From Acidobacteriota bacterium (lineage in GTDB: Bacteria > Acidobacteriota > Terriglobia > UBA7540): DNA of 8,119 nt. The notes beneath the pieces were generated by a model. It ran no database searches. It saw only the letters and a list, made by a program, of their open reading frames with translations, and had not been told where the DNA came from. Location: contig QHZK01000131.1 of the NCBI GenBank assembly GCA_003224635.1, positions 1-8,119 of the forward strand. The letters are read 5' to 3'. The translations under genes were made by a program, and so were the position numbers. Below, piece after piece: positions 1 to 7,177 of the stretch (its first letter is position 1; each line of letters begins with the position of its first letter).

Positions 1-165
1 CCAGAAAATCGCAATCACCCCGGGCCCCTTGTCCTTGGGGAGCACGTGTCCGAGGCGGAAGACGACCGCCCGCTCGTATTCACGCAGCACGTTCAGGCAC
101 TTGAAGAACCAGAACAGAAAGATGATCGCCGCAACCAGCAGGACTGTGCCACCCGAAGAGTCCAT
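1..165 (-). CDS. Slipin / stomatin-like SPFH (band 7) membrane protein, N-terminal part only
   Basis: The gene runs off the left edge; 55 codons are visible. Reading from the ATG at 163-165, the protein has a short polar start (MDSSGG), one hydrophobic segment at about residues 7-20 (VLLVAAIIFLFWFF) that would anchor it in the inner membrane, then the slipin signature LREYERAVVFRLGHVLP followed by KDKGPGVIAIFW. This matches the start of the SPFH domain in bacterial and archaeal slipins, which oligomerise into membrane scaffolds. A purine-rich ribosome binding site lies six bases before the ATG. The upstream neighbour on the same strand is a long NfeD protease, the usual genomic partner of slipins; in archaea the NfeD protease cleaves the C-terminal region of the partner stomatin (family knowledge). 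What is inferred here is that this pair works the same way. The family call is firm; only the C-terminal oligomerisation part is unseen. Confidence 0.93.
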   Translation of the reverse strand, partial: MDSSGGTVLLVAAIIFLFWFFKCLNVLREYERAVVFRLGHVLPKDKGPGVIAIFW

Positions 166-171
166 AGTGTT

Positions 172-180
172 CTCTCCCCC
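172..180 (-). promoter_or_regulatory. Ribosome binding site of the slipin gene
   Basis: On the minus strand GGGGGAGAG ends six bases before the ATG at 165. It supports that ATG as the true start, as does the match of the following residues to slipin N-termini. Confidence 0.65.
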
Positions 181-187
181 GCTTAGA

Positions 188-270
188 GCAGTCGAAAGTC
201 AAGAGTCGAAAGTGAAAACCAACTTCGGACGCGTTTCACTTTTAACTTTCGACTTTTGACCTTCGACTGC
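188..270. repeat. Head-to-head heptamer arrays forming a large inverted repeat
   Basis: Four plus-strand 7-base units lie end to end at 191-218 (GTCGAAA, GTCAAGA, GTCGAAA, GTGAAAA). Five units of the same family lie on the minus strand at 233-267 (GTCGAAG, GTCAAAA, GTCGAAA, GTTAAAA, GTGAAAC, read from 267 down). Together they make an imperfect inverted repeat: 188-218 pairs with 240-270 at 28 of 31 positions, with a 21-base spacer. It fills most of the gap between nfeD and the slipin gene. In RNA it would fold into a long stem that could weaken read-through or stabilise the upstream message; it has no U-tract, so it is not a standard intrinsic terminator. It looks like a dispersed intergenic repeat element, not a specific regulatory site. 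Confidence 0.85.
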
Positions 271-282
271 CTTTCCGACAGT

Positions 283-1674
283 CTAACGGGATTCCGACTC
301 CGGCTCAACCACTAAAGTGAGGCCCTCGACCGCCCGGACGCGCACGCGGGCGCCCTTCGCTACCGCCGCCGGAGCGCGCGCGTCCCACAGCTCGCCGTGC
401 ACAAATACTTTGCCCGAGGGCTCGAGATTGGTCTCGGCGACGCCTACCGAGTCAATCATGCCTTCCCGGCCCGTTACCGCTTTGCGCTTGTGGGCGGCCA
501 TGGCAAGCCGCAGCAGGATGATCGTGATCGCCGCCAGCGGCGCGGTCACGCCGAGCGCGGTCGAAAGGTGGATGCTCGCGCCGGGCATCGGCGAGTTCAC
601 CAGCATGAGCGCGCCCAGCACCATGGCCTGTGCGCCTCCTGCCGCCAGCACGCCGTGCGAGGTCACTTTCGCTTCCAGCGCGAACATGACCATAGCCAGG
701 ATGATGAGGATCACGCCTGTGTAATTGATGGGCAGCATGTGGAAAGCAAACAGGGCAAGGACCAGGGCGATCGCCCCCACCACGCCTGGCGCGACCATTC
801 CCGGGTGCGTAAATTCCAGGTAGAGCAGGAACACTCCGAGCGCGCCCAGAAGAAAGGCGATATTGGGGTCAACGATATAAAAAAGGAGGCGCTCGCGCGT
901 CGTCATCGCGTAGGGTTCGAGCGTGGCGTTGCGAAGCCGCAAGGTTGCGGTGGAGCCGTCGAACCGCTTGATGGACTTGCCGTCGAACTGCGCAAAAATA
1001 TCCTGCGGCGTGTTGGCGACGAAGTCGATCAGGTGTCCCTCCAGGGCTTCCTTCTCTGTAAAGGACCGGCTCTGGCGCACGCCTTCCTCGGCCAGCTTCG
1101 AGTTGCGCCCGCGCCGGTCGGCGATGCTGCGAATGTAAGCTGCGGCGTCGTTCTCGATCTTCGTCTCCATGGTCTTGCCGATTCCGTAGCTCCCGAGGAT
1201 CACGGGGTGCGCCGCTCCCGTGTGTGTCCCGGGCGCCATCGCGGCGACGTCGCCGGAAAGCAGAATGAAGAGTCCGGCGGAGGCGGCCCGGGCCCCGCCC
1301 GGCGCCACATACGTGATCACCGGCACGCGCGACTCGATGATCGCCTGAATGATCTCGCGCATGGAGGTCTCGAGACCGCCCGGCGTATCGATCTCGATCA
1401 GGACCGCCTGGGCATTGACCTGGTTGGCGTGGCGGATACCGCGCACCACAAAGTCGGCGCTGACGGGTTCGACCATCTCACGCAGGTCCACTTGAACGAC
1501 GGCGGGCGGGCTGGGGGATTCATTTGGATGCGCGTCGGCAGCCAGAAGGCCGCAAACGCACGGCAGCAGCCAAAAGGCGGCAATGAGCAAGCAGTAGCCA
1601 GTCGTCAGTCGGCGGGCAAGGGCCAACAGGAGTCTGCGAGGATACTCGGAGAGCCGTGGAAACATCGGCGGCAT
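283..1674 (-). CDS. nfeD: Long-form NfeD: membrane-bound ClpP-class serine protease
   Basis: 463 residues, the usual size of long NfeD (NfeD1b) proteins. In order: a basic N-terminus and one hydrophobic export/anchor segment (about 19-47); a ClpP/crotonase-fold protease domain (about 58-235); a cluster of membrane helices (about 263-395); and a C-terminal OB-fold NfeD domain (about 400-460, starting GREGMIDSVG). The protease domain shows IDTPGG (95-100), the catalytic serine in ARAASAGLF (Ser132), MAPGTHTGAAHPV, and a lysine in METKIEND (Lys172). The 40-residue spacing and the context match the Ser/Lys dyad of the archaeal PH1510 protease (Ser97, Lys138), so it should be active. The protease domain is expected on the outer face of the membrane. 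It is followed by a slipin gene, the standard partner. The start is uncertain: no clear ribosome binding site precedes the ATG at 1674, and Met4 at 1665 is an alternative. The gene lies 144 bases after the TPR gene, across a repeat-rich gap. Confidence 0.95.
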   Translation of the reverse strand: MPPMFPRLSEYPRRLLLALARRLTTGYCLLIAAFWLLPCVCGLLAADAHPNESPSPPAVVQVDLREMVEPVSADFVVRGIRHANQVNAQAVLIEIDTPGGLETSMREIIQAIIESRVPVITYVAPGGARAASAGLFILLSGDVAAMAPGTHTGAAHPVILGSYGIGKTMETKIENDAAAYIRSIADRRGRNSKLAEEGVRQSRSFTEKEALEGHLIDFVANTPQDIFAQFDGKSIKRFDGSTATLRLRNATLEPYAMTTRERLLFYIVDPNIAFLLGALGVFLLYLEFTHPGMVAPGVVGAIALVLALFAFHMLPINYTGVILIILAMVMFALEAKVTSHGVLAAGGAQAMVLGALMLVNSPMPGASIHLSTALGVTAPLAAITIILLRLAMAAHKRKAVTGREGMIDSVGVAETNLEPSGKVFVHGELWDARAPAAVAKGARVRVRAVEGLTLVVEPESESR

Positions 1675-1689
1675 AAGGTAACCGTCGGT

Positions 1690-1723
1690 CGGCGCTCCCT
1701 TCCAGGACAGGCTGCGAGCGCCG
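1690..1723. repeat. Perfect 8-base inverted repeat upstream of nfeD
   Basis: CGGCGCTC at 1690-1697 and GAGCGCCG at 1716-1723 are exact inverted copies separated by 18 bases. It begins 16 bases before the nfeD start on the minus strand, so it would fold in the 5' untranslated region of nfeD if transcription enters from upstream. It could be a dispersed palindromic intergenic element or an RNA hairpin affecting nfeD translation. No U-tract follows it. Confidence 0.5.
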
Positions 1724-1751
1724 CTACAGAGCCGATCCTCCCCTACTGCTT

Positions 1752-1856
1752 TTGCCGTCTGCTTACTGCCTACTGCCCTCTGCCTACTGCTCCCCGCCGT
1801 CTGCCTTCTGCTTTCTGCCTACTGCTTACTGCTCCCCGCCTTCTCCTTGCTGCCCG
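1752..1856. repeat. Tandem array of degenerate 7-base units (CTGCYTA on plus, TARGCAG on minus)
   Basis: Fifteen consecutive 7-base units can be read in phase, for example CTGCTTA (1759), CTGCCTA (1766), CTGCCCT (1773), CTGCCTA (1780), CTGCTCC (1787), CCGCCGT (1794), CTGCCTT (1801), CTGCTTT (1808), CTGCCTA (1815), CTGCTTA (1822), CTGCTCC (1829), CCGCCTT (1836); units at both ends are more degenerate. A 14-base block repeats exactly at 1785-1798 and 1827-1840, 42 bases or six units apart, which suggests growth by duplication of a multi-unit block. The array starts in the TPR-nfeD gap and runs into the 3' end of the TPR gene. Its sequence is unrelated to the other heptamer arrays at 188-270. 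Confidence 0.85.
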
Positions 1857-3489
1857 ACGGGAGACGCTCGCGAATCCGCTCGACGAGATTCCGGGCGTAG
1901 CGATTTTCGGGGTCCATGCTGACCGCGATCTGGCCCTGGTCGCGCGCCGCCTCGAACTGATTCAGCGAAAGGTAGACGCGCGCCAGCCAGAGGTGGGCCG
2001 GCGCCGTATCCTTCAGTTTCAGCGAGGTTTCGAGTTCGCTGACGGCGTCCTGATGCCGGCCCTCCAGCTCGTAGACCTGGCCGAGCGCCAGGTGTGCGTC
2101 CGCGTCCTGGGGAAGCAGCGAAACGGTCTCCGCCAGCTCGCGCTCCGCCTCGGGCAACCGTGACGCAGCAAGAAACTTCTCACCGCGCGCGTAGTGGACA
2201 GCGCCGTGTTGCGCAGCAGGCTCGCTCGAGAGCGACTCCTCGAGAGCGTTGCGGACAGTGAGCGACAGCAGGCGGAAAGCCCGGCCGTCGTAGCGCTTCT
2301 TGATGCGGGTCCACGGCAGAGCGTCTTCCGCCACCTGCGCCGTGGAATCACCCTCGTGCTCCTTCAACCACTGCTGTTCGCGGCGCTCCCCATCTGCGTC
2401 CCCCGCCTTGGAGAACGCGGCGGCGAGCAGGGCGTGCGCCGCGGGGTTGTCATCGTTCTCGCGCACGGCTTCCTCGAGATACTTAGCCGCTTCCTCGTAC
2501 CTTTTCAAGTACCACAGACAGGCGCCTAGGTTGAAACAGAAGTCGGGGTCCCTCGGGTCGGCCTGATACGCCCGCTCGAAGCTCGCCAGAGCATCGCCAT
2601 AATGCTTGCTGCGGGCCTGCATCACCCCCAGATTATTCGAGACCTCGCCCAGCGGGATTTGCTTCTCCAGCGATTCAAAACTCTTTTGAGCGTCCGCCTC
2701 GTGGCCGAAGAAGAATTCATCGACCCCGAGGAGAAACAACGACTCGAGGTAGTCCGGGTCGGGCGCGGCGAGCTTGCGCAGCCACTTGGCGGAGTTCGCG
2801 TAGTCCTTTTGGTCAAAGTAATCGCGCCCGAGCTGAAACGCCGCCCCGTGGTCTACCGGGTCCAGCCGGTCGGCTGACTCCAGGAAGTGGACCCGCGCTT
2901 GGTCGTCCGTCGCCAGGATTCCGCGGATGTAATTTTCGAAGGCATCCAGCCGAATATCTCGGAAGCGGGACGCGAAGTCCTCTTCCTTCCCCGTGGTGAA
3001 GCCGGGGTCCTCGGTCGCCAGCATCCGCCACGCCAGCCGGGTCTGGAGCTCGACGACCTCCGCCAGCTCGCCCGTCGCCTCGAGGACGGGCCTCAGCTTC
3101 ATATGCCGCATGTCGAGCAGGCGGGCGCGCGCCGTCAGTTGGTTGCCCTCGACCGCGAAACTGCCGACCACGGCCCAGTCGACGCCCAGCGTTTCCGCTA
3201 CCTTGTATTCGCTGGCCAGCGTCAGGGCCCCGTCGGGCGGCGCCCCCAGTTCTTCATAAGCCGCGTTCCGCTCTTCCCTGCCCAGCACGTAACGCGTGGG
3301 ATCGGCCAGCCGCGAAGAAATGATCTCCGCAAAGCCTACCGAAAGCCAATCCAGGTCAGGGCGCGGGCTCTGGTTCTCGAAAGGGAATACCAGAATAGTG
3401 CGCGTGGCCGACGCGCCACACAAACCGGGTGCTACCGCCAGGAGGACTGACAGTGCTGCCACCGCGGTTCGAACCTTCTTCATGTTCAT
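1819..3489 (-). CDS. Exported protein with FlgO/TolB-N-like domain and TPR repeats
   Basis: 556 residues. A signal peptide is clear (MNMKKVRTAVAALSVLLAVA then PGLCGASA); the cysteine is not in a good lipobox, so a soluble periplasmic or secreted protein is more likely than a lipoprotein. Residues about 30-160 form an alpha/beta domain starting ILVFPFENQSP with DWLSVGFAEIISSRLA and a later VDWAVVGSF, the pattern of FlgO/TolB-N-like domains that precede TPRs in many bacterial proteins. TPR-type repeats follow: about 214-246, 285-316, 317-349, 351-382, then 429-464, 465-497 and 498-530. These give a binding surface for partner proteins; the partner is unknown. It lies 66 bases after the mannosidase gene, with its own likely promoter. 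Two close ATGs are possible (3489 and 3483); neither has a ribosome binding site. The last ten or so codons and the TAG come from a heptamer repeat array. Family assignment is good, function unknown. Confidence 0.88.
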   Translation of the reverse strand: MNMKKVRTAVAALSVLLAVAPGLCGASATRTILVFPFENQSPRPDLDWLSVGFAEIISSRLADPTRYVLGREERNAAYEELGAPPDGALTLASEYKVAETLGVDWAVVGSFAVEGNQLTARARLLDMRHMKLRPVLEATGELAEVVELQTRLAWRMLATEDPGFTTGKEEDFASRFRDIRLDAFENYIRGILATDDQARVHFLESADRLDPVDHGAAFQLGRDYFDQKDYANSAKWLRKLAAPDPDYLESLFLLGVDEFFFGHEADAQKSFESLEKQIPLGEVSNNLGVMQARSKHYGDALASFERAYQADPRDPDFCFNLGACLWYLKRYEEAAKYLEEAVRENDDNPAAHALLAAAFSKAGDADGERREQQWLKEHEGDSTAQVAEDALPWTRIKKRYDGRAFRLLSLTVRNALEESLSSEPAAQHGAVHYARGEKFLAASRLPEAERELAETVSLLPQDADAHLALGQVYELEGRHQDAVSELETSLKLKDTAPAHLWLARVYLSLNQFEAARDQGQIAVSMDPENRYARNLVERIRERLPSGSKEKAGSSKQ

Positions 3490-3506
3490 GCAGCCCGCTC
3501 GACCGC

Positions 3507-3515
3507 ATTATAGCA
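3507..3515 (-). promoter_or_regulatory. Extended -10 promoter of the TPR gene
   Basis: Read on the minus strand, 3515-3507 is TGCTATAAT, a perfect match to the sigma-70 extended -10 (TGn TATAAT). No good -35 is seen 16-18 bases upstream, where the sequence is pyrimidine-rich; extended -10 promoters tolerate this. Initiation would be expected near 3499-3501, giving a leader of only about 10-12 bases before the ATG at 3489. Confidence 0.6.
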
Positions 3516-3555
3516 CCGAGCTTAGGGGAGGAGGAAACGGCCGAGGTTCACGCAC

Positions 3556-6500
3556 CTACTGAACGCGCACGGTCAGTACCTCGTGCGGACGGAACGTCAG
3601 GGCCAGCGAGTGACCGTCGGTCGGGAGCGCCTGGAAATTATCTTCGACCCCACTGCAAAGGTTCGCTGACCTGATCGTATTGCGCAGAAACTTGACCGAC
3701 GCTCTGGTGTCCCGCCCCGCGAACTCCTGCAGCCGAAGAACGGCGCCCTGTCCGTCTTCGGCGCGTTTCCAGGTGACCAGCGCGACGTTGGGCTGGTCGA
3801 TTTCGAGGAAGCTCGACCCCTCGGGCGGCAGCGGTCGCTCCGGGTTGCCGGCCTTATCCTGCCCGACGACGTAATCGAGTTCGACCGGGCGCAAGCTGTT
3901 CCAGGCAAGGCGGGTGAACACCTGCGGAGCGAAGCCGCCGGAACTGGTGACGACGTACCGGAAAACGAAGTCGCCCCCCTGGGCGGCGCGATAGTTGGTG
4001 TCCCAATAGTTGTTCATGACGTAGGAGAAGATGGTCGAGCTTTTAGGATGAAACTCCGAGGGCCAGACACCGCGGTTGATGTCACCGAAACTGGCCAGCG
4101 GGGCGTCGAGCGGCACAATCGCCACCGTGAGTTGATCGTCGCGCGCTGCCATCCAATACTGCACGCTGAACCACTCCAGGCTGGCGCCTTGGAGCAGGTC
4201 GCGCGCCGGATCAAGCCAGCCCTCCTGCGTCGTGTAACCAAACTGCGGCGCGCGGGCAGCCACCGGAAAGGCGAAGTAAACGCCCTCTTTCGCGGTTACG
4301 GCGTCTTTCTTGACGCGATTGATGAACTCGATCTTTTTCTCATTGTCAAACAGCAGGACCTCGGTCTCGATTGCCGGGGTGTTCACCGCCTTGCTGCGCA
4401 GGCGGATCGATCGCCCGAAGGGTGTTCTTGTAACTCCCACGATGCTCCCGTTCGCCGCCGGGTGGACGGCCAGGTTGGCAACAGGCCACGTCTTGATCGG
4501 CTCCACGATCCGGGCGTTCCCGTCGCCGCCGGTGACGTAGAGATACTGATCGAAGCTGTAGGGACTCCCTCGGTCGACAATTTCACTCTTCAACTGCTTG
4601 TCAAAGATACTCGAAAGCGCGCCGCCCTTGGCATCGATCGTGACGCGGTAAAAAGAGTTTTCGACCACGGGGTCGTACGTGACTGGCGGGGGCGGCGGAG
4701 CCGCTGGCGCGTCTTGCGGGTAGCTGACCTCATAACACTTGTAGCCTACCGCAGGGACATCGGTCGAGAGGAAGCGCACGTGCAAGAAGCCCTCCTTCCT
4801 CCATAACACCTCGAATCGGACGTACGTTCCGGTGGTCAGATCCTTGACCACCGCGTGGTCGAAGAGATCGGTCTCGACCAGGGCGTCGCGGCGCCAGTTG
4901 AGCGAGTTGAAAACCACCAGGGTGTTGGCCGGCGCGTGAATCTGGTCCGCGAGCTGGCTCAGGGAGCGGTTGACGAGGTCGTCGATTTCGAGGCGCGCGG
5001 TCGAGGCGCGGCTGTCCTTGACCTCCAGTTGCTTGACGGTCTCGACATGGTCGGGCTGGCTGATCGAATTCCAGGAAGCCCACGTGTGCTCGGCAAAAAG
5101 CGCGAGGTTTCGCCAGATGTCCCTTACCAGTTCTGCGGGCGGGTGAAGCTCGGGCGAAAGCAGGTGCGTGACGGTCGAGAGTATTTCGCCCGAGAGGGCG
5201 CGATTCTGGTTCTCGCGGTCCTGGGCGACGTAATAGGCGTCGCTGCCCACCCCGTCTTCCCAGTAAGGGCCCGCGTCACCCTTGTAGGTCTCAAGCTCCT
5301 TGCCGTAGCGCTCTTCGACGTATTTGAAGAAATCAACGAACGACGCGTACCGCAATCTCGGGTAAGCGTACTGGCGGTCCCAGGCCTCGACCAGCGTGGC
5401 GGCGCCGGGAACGAGGTCGGTGTTCTCAGCCTGCGAGCCGTAAATCAGCACGGCATCGGGTTTGTACTCGGGCTTGCGGTACGCCTGCAAGAACACGGGC
5501 AGCGAATCGCGCACCGCCGTGAGCGAGGGTGGCAAGCCGAAGAGGCTCTCCGCCTGCATGTAGTGGCGGGAGTACCAGAACAGGACCTTCCTCCCGTCAG
5601 GTCCCTCCCACCAGAAAGGTGATTTCTCGTTCCACTTACCGTAAAGCAGGAACGGGGCGCGCGTGTTGTTGCCGGCGGCGACCCAATACTTGACGCCGGC
5701 GCTCGCGAGCACCGAGGGGTACGCTCCCGAATACGACGGCACGTCGGTGATGTTCGCGTACTCAAAGGGCAGGCCGTAGCGGCGCGCGAGATCTTTCGAT
5801 GGGTAAAGCGACCGGTAAAGCGTTTCGAGCGACGCGTACCCGGTGAGCAGGTTGCAATATTGCGCTGGAAGGCCGAGCTTACCCTGACGAACCAGGTCCA
5901 GAATTTCGTCCTGCTTGTCGTTCGCGCGCGTCGCCAGGAACTGTTCGAGGTCCCAGGACGCGTTGGTCGAGAACCTGAAGTCAGGATTTCGCCGGATCAG
6001 CTCGGCAGCCTGGCTGAGGACCCGCGACTGCGCCTCGGCCACCTTACCCTGAAAGTCAGTGTAGCCGACGTCGAGGTGCGTGTGCGGGACCACGAAGACC
6101 GTCCACTTGCGCTCGGGCGTGAGCGTCAGCTCGAAAGCGCGATTGCCGCCCGCCTCCACGCGCAGGCGTCCCTGCGCGGCGCCCGACCATTCGGGCACGT
6201 CGAAGTCAACAAGCTGCTCGCCAAAGTCGTCCGACGGTGAAAGATTCGCCGAGTAGCGCTGACCGTTCAGATCGAGCTCGGCGCGCCCTTTCGACACCTT
6301 CTGGTTGAGCCGCACGATAGCTTCGACGGTTTCCGCCAAACCAGTTCCTGCCAAACCGGTTCCCGCTTGCCGGTAGAAGACCGTGGGGACGGCGGAGGCT
6401 CGAATCTCCACCGGCGAAAATTCTCTGGCAGCGTCCTGAGTCAGACGCAGGGCGTCGTAGAAAATCCCCGAGACGCCGACACCTGCCGTCCCGTAGGAAT

Positions 6501-7065
6501 CCTCCGGCGCGGGCGGATCATCCACTGCGGTCAGGATGAGTCTGTTGTCGCCCGGCTTCAGATAACGGGTGGGAGGGTCGATGTCAAGCTGCTCAAACGA
6601 ATATTGGGGCACGAAGGCGGCGGCAGAATCGCCGAGGTCGTAGCTCAGGCGGGGCCGAAGATAGAACAGGCCACGGAAGCCATTGATCTCCACGCACAGG
6701 TTCGGACGGCGCGGCAGGTAAGCCAGCAGCGCGACCCTCAGCGTGTAAAGGCCACTCGGCGGCCCGTCAAGCGAAAAGATCACCGTGAAGGGATGCTCGC
6801 GGCCGCCGGCCAGTCCGTTCGCCGAGCCCGGTTGGAAGGCGGGCCAGTCTTTCTTCCAGTCGCTCCTCCCTACCTGGTAGACGGGGACCGCCGTCGAGGA
6901 GGGACCAAAACGAATACGCGATCCAAGTTCTTCGGACGACTGGTCGAAATTGCCGATTTGCCAGAGCGTTTTCTCCTCGGCGCGGGCCGGAGCAACGCCC
7001 GCTAACCAGGCTAAGGGCGCAACCATCGCCAGGAGGGCGAGGCTTCGCGCCCGCCTTTGGTTCAT
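3556..7065 (-). CDS. Secreted GH38 alpha-mannosidase-like enzyme with N-terminal PL4-type domain
   Basis: 1169 residues from the ATG at 7065, chosen because GGGAGGG lies nine bases upstream and a signal peptide begins there (RRARS, hydrophobic core, ending APARA at 29). An ATG at 7101 would add 12 residues and spoil the signal. Residues about 33-211 start with LWQIGNFDQSSEE and resemble the carbohydrate-binding-like domain III of PL4 rhamnogalacturonan lyases. After a beta-rich linker (about 215-318) comes the GH38 catalytic domain: VVPHTHLDVGYTD gives zinc ligands His330 and Asp332; ANITDVPSYSG gives the probable nucleophile and ligand Asp441; FAEHTWASWN gives a probable fourth ligand His660. 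A three-helix middle domain (about 605-710), a proline-rich stretch (787-795) and the GH38 C-terminal beta domain (from ENSFYRVTIDAKGGALSSIFDK, about 802) follow. GH38 enzymes are zinc-dependent retaining alpha-mannosidases; this one should act on glycans outside the cytoplasm. The exact substrate cannot be read from sequence. Confidence 0.92.
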   Translation of the reverse strand: MNQRRARSLALLAMVAPLAWLAGVAPARAEEKTLWQIGNFDQSSEELGSRIRFGPSSTAVPVYQVGRSDWKKDWPAFQPGSANGLAGGREHPFTVIFSLDGPPSGLYTLRVALLAYLPRRPNLCVEINGFRGLFYLRPRLSYDLGDSAAAFVPQYSFEQLDIDPPTRYLKPGDNRLILTAVDDPPAPEDSYGTAGVGVSGIFYDALRLTQDAAREFSPVEIRASAVPTVFYRQAGTGLAGTGLAETVEAIVRLNQKVSKGRAELDLNGQRYSANLSPSDDFGEQLVDFDVPEWSGAAQGRLRVEAGGNRAFELTLTPERKWTVFVVPHTHLDVGYTDFQGKVAEAQSRVLSQAAELIRRNPDFRFSTNASWDLEQFLATRANDKQDEILDLVRQGKLGLPAQYCNLLTGYASLETLYRSLYPSKDLARRYGLPFEYANITDVPSYSGAYPSVLASAGVKYWVAAGNNTRAPFLLYGKWNEKSPFWWEGPDGRKVLFWYSRHYMQAESLFGLPPSLTAVRDSLPVFLQAYRKPEYKPDAVLIYGSQAENTDLVPGAATLVEAWDRQYAYPRLRYASFVDFFKYVEERYGKELETYKGDAGPYWEDGVGSDAYYVAQDRENQNRALSGEILSTVTHLLSPELHPPAELVRDIWRNLALFAEHTWASWNSISQPDHVETVKQLEVKDSRASTARLEIDDLVNRSLSQLADQIHAPANTLVVFNSLNWRRDALVETDLFDHAVVKDLTTGTYVRFEVLWRKEGFLHVRFLSTDVPAVGYKCYEVSYPQDAPAAPPPPPVTYDPVVENSFYRVTIDAKGGALSSIFDKQLKSEIVDRGSPYSFDQYLYVTGGDGNARIVEPIKTWPVANLAVHPAANGSIVGVTRTPFGRSIRLRSKAVNTPAIETEVLLFDNEKKIEFINRVKKDAVTAKEGVYFAFPVAARAPQFGYTTQEGWLDPARDLLQGASLEWFSVQYWMAARDDQLTVAIVPLDAPLASFGDINRGVWPSEFHPKSSTIFSYVMNNYWDTNYRAAQGGDFVFRYVVTSSGGFAPQVFTRLAWNSLRPVELDYVVGQDKAGNPERPLPPEGSSFLEIDQPNVALVTWKRAEDGQGAVLRLQEFAGRDTRASVKFLRNTIRSANLCSGVEDNFQALPTDGHSLALTFRPHEVLTVRVQ
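6335..6364. repeat. 15-base tandem duplication inside the GH38 gene
   Basis: Copies at 6335-6349 and 6350-6364 agree at 13 of 15 bases and stay in frame, giving the protein the repeated stretch GTGLAGTGLAE in the linker between the PL4-like and catalytic domains (about residues 235-245). It is a small in-frame expansion of a probably flexible loop. Confidence 0.7.
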
Positions 7066-7074
7066 AAGATGTAT

Positions 7075-7081
7075 CCCTCCC
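7075..7081 (-). promoter_or_regulatory. Ribosome binding site that decides the GH38 start
   Basis: GGGAGGG on the minus strand ends nine bases before the ATG at 7065. It lies inside the 12 extra codons of the longer reading from 7101, which argues that those codons are not translated. Confidence 0.75.
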
Positions 7082-7147
7082 TTTAAGCCTGGGTTTGCCA
7101 AACGCCGAAAGACCGGCCTGCCTCAGCCGGGACGCTCCATTTACACT

Positions 7148-7177
7148 CGATGCGGGCAACGGGTTCTCCCTGCATCG
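7148..7177 (-). other. Possible hairpin in the GH38 leader
   Basis: CGATGC (7148-7153) and GCATCG (7172-7177) are exact inverted copies. Inside them GGG (7161-7163) and CCC (7168-7170) can form a nested three-pair stem with a four-base loop. It would sit about 83 bases before the GH38 start if transcription begins further upstream. The rest of the 269-base divergent gap (7066-7334) shows a TATACT-like -10 on the minus strand at 7219-7224 without a matching -35. I recognise no riboswitch. Confidence 0.3.

Noticed and set aside
397..2163. Long open plus-strand frame of 588 codons
   Set aside because: It is antisense to nfeD and the TPR gene, crosses the repeat array between them, has no ribosome binding site and reads as low-complexity Arg/Gly/His-rich sequence; it is a GC-driven shadow.
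3418..3429. Lipobox in the TPR protein signal peptide
   Set aside because: The residues before the cysteine are Pro-Gly-Leu, which does not fit the usual Leu-Ala/Ser-Gly/Ala-Cys pattern.
7066..7101. Twelve extra N-terminal codons for the GH38 protein
   Set aside because: The ribosome binding site lies inside them and the signal peptide starts properly only at the ATG at 7065.
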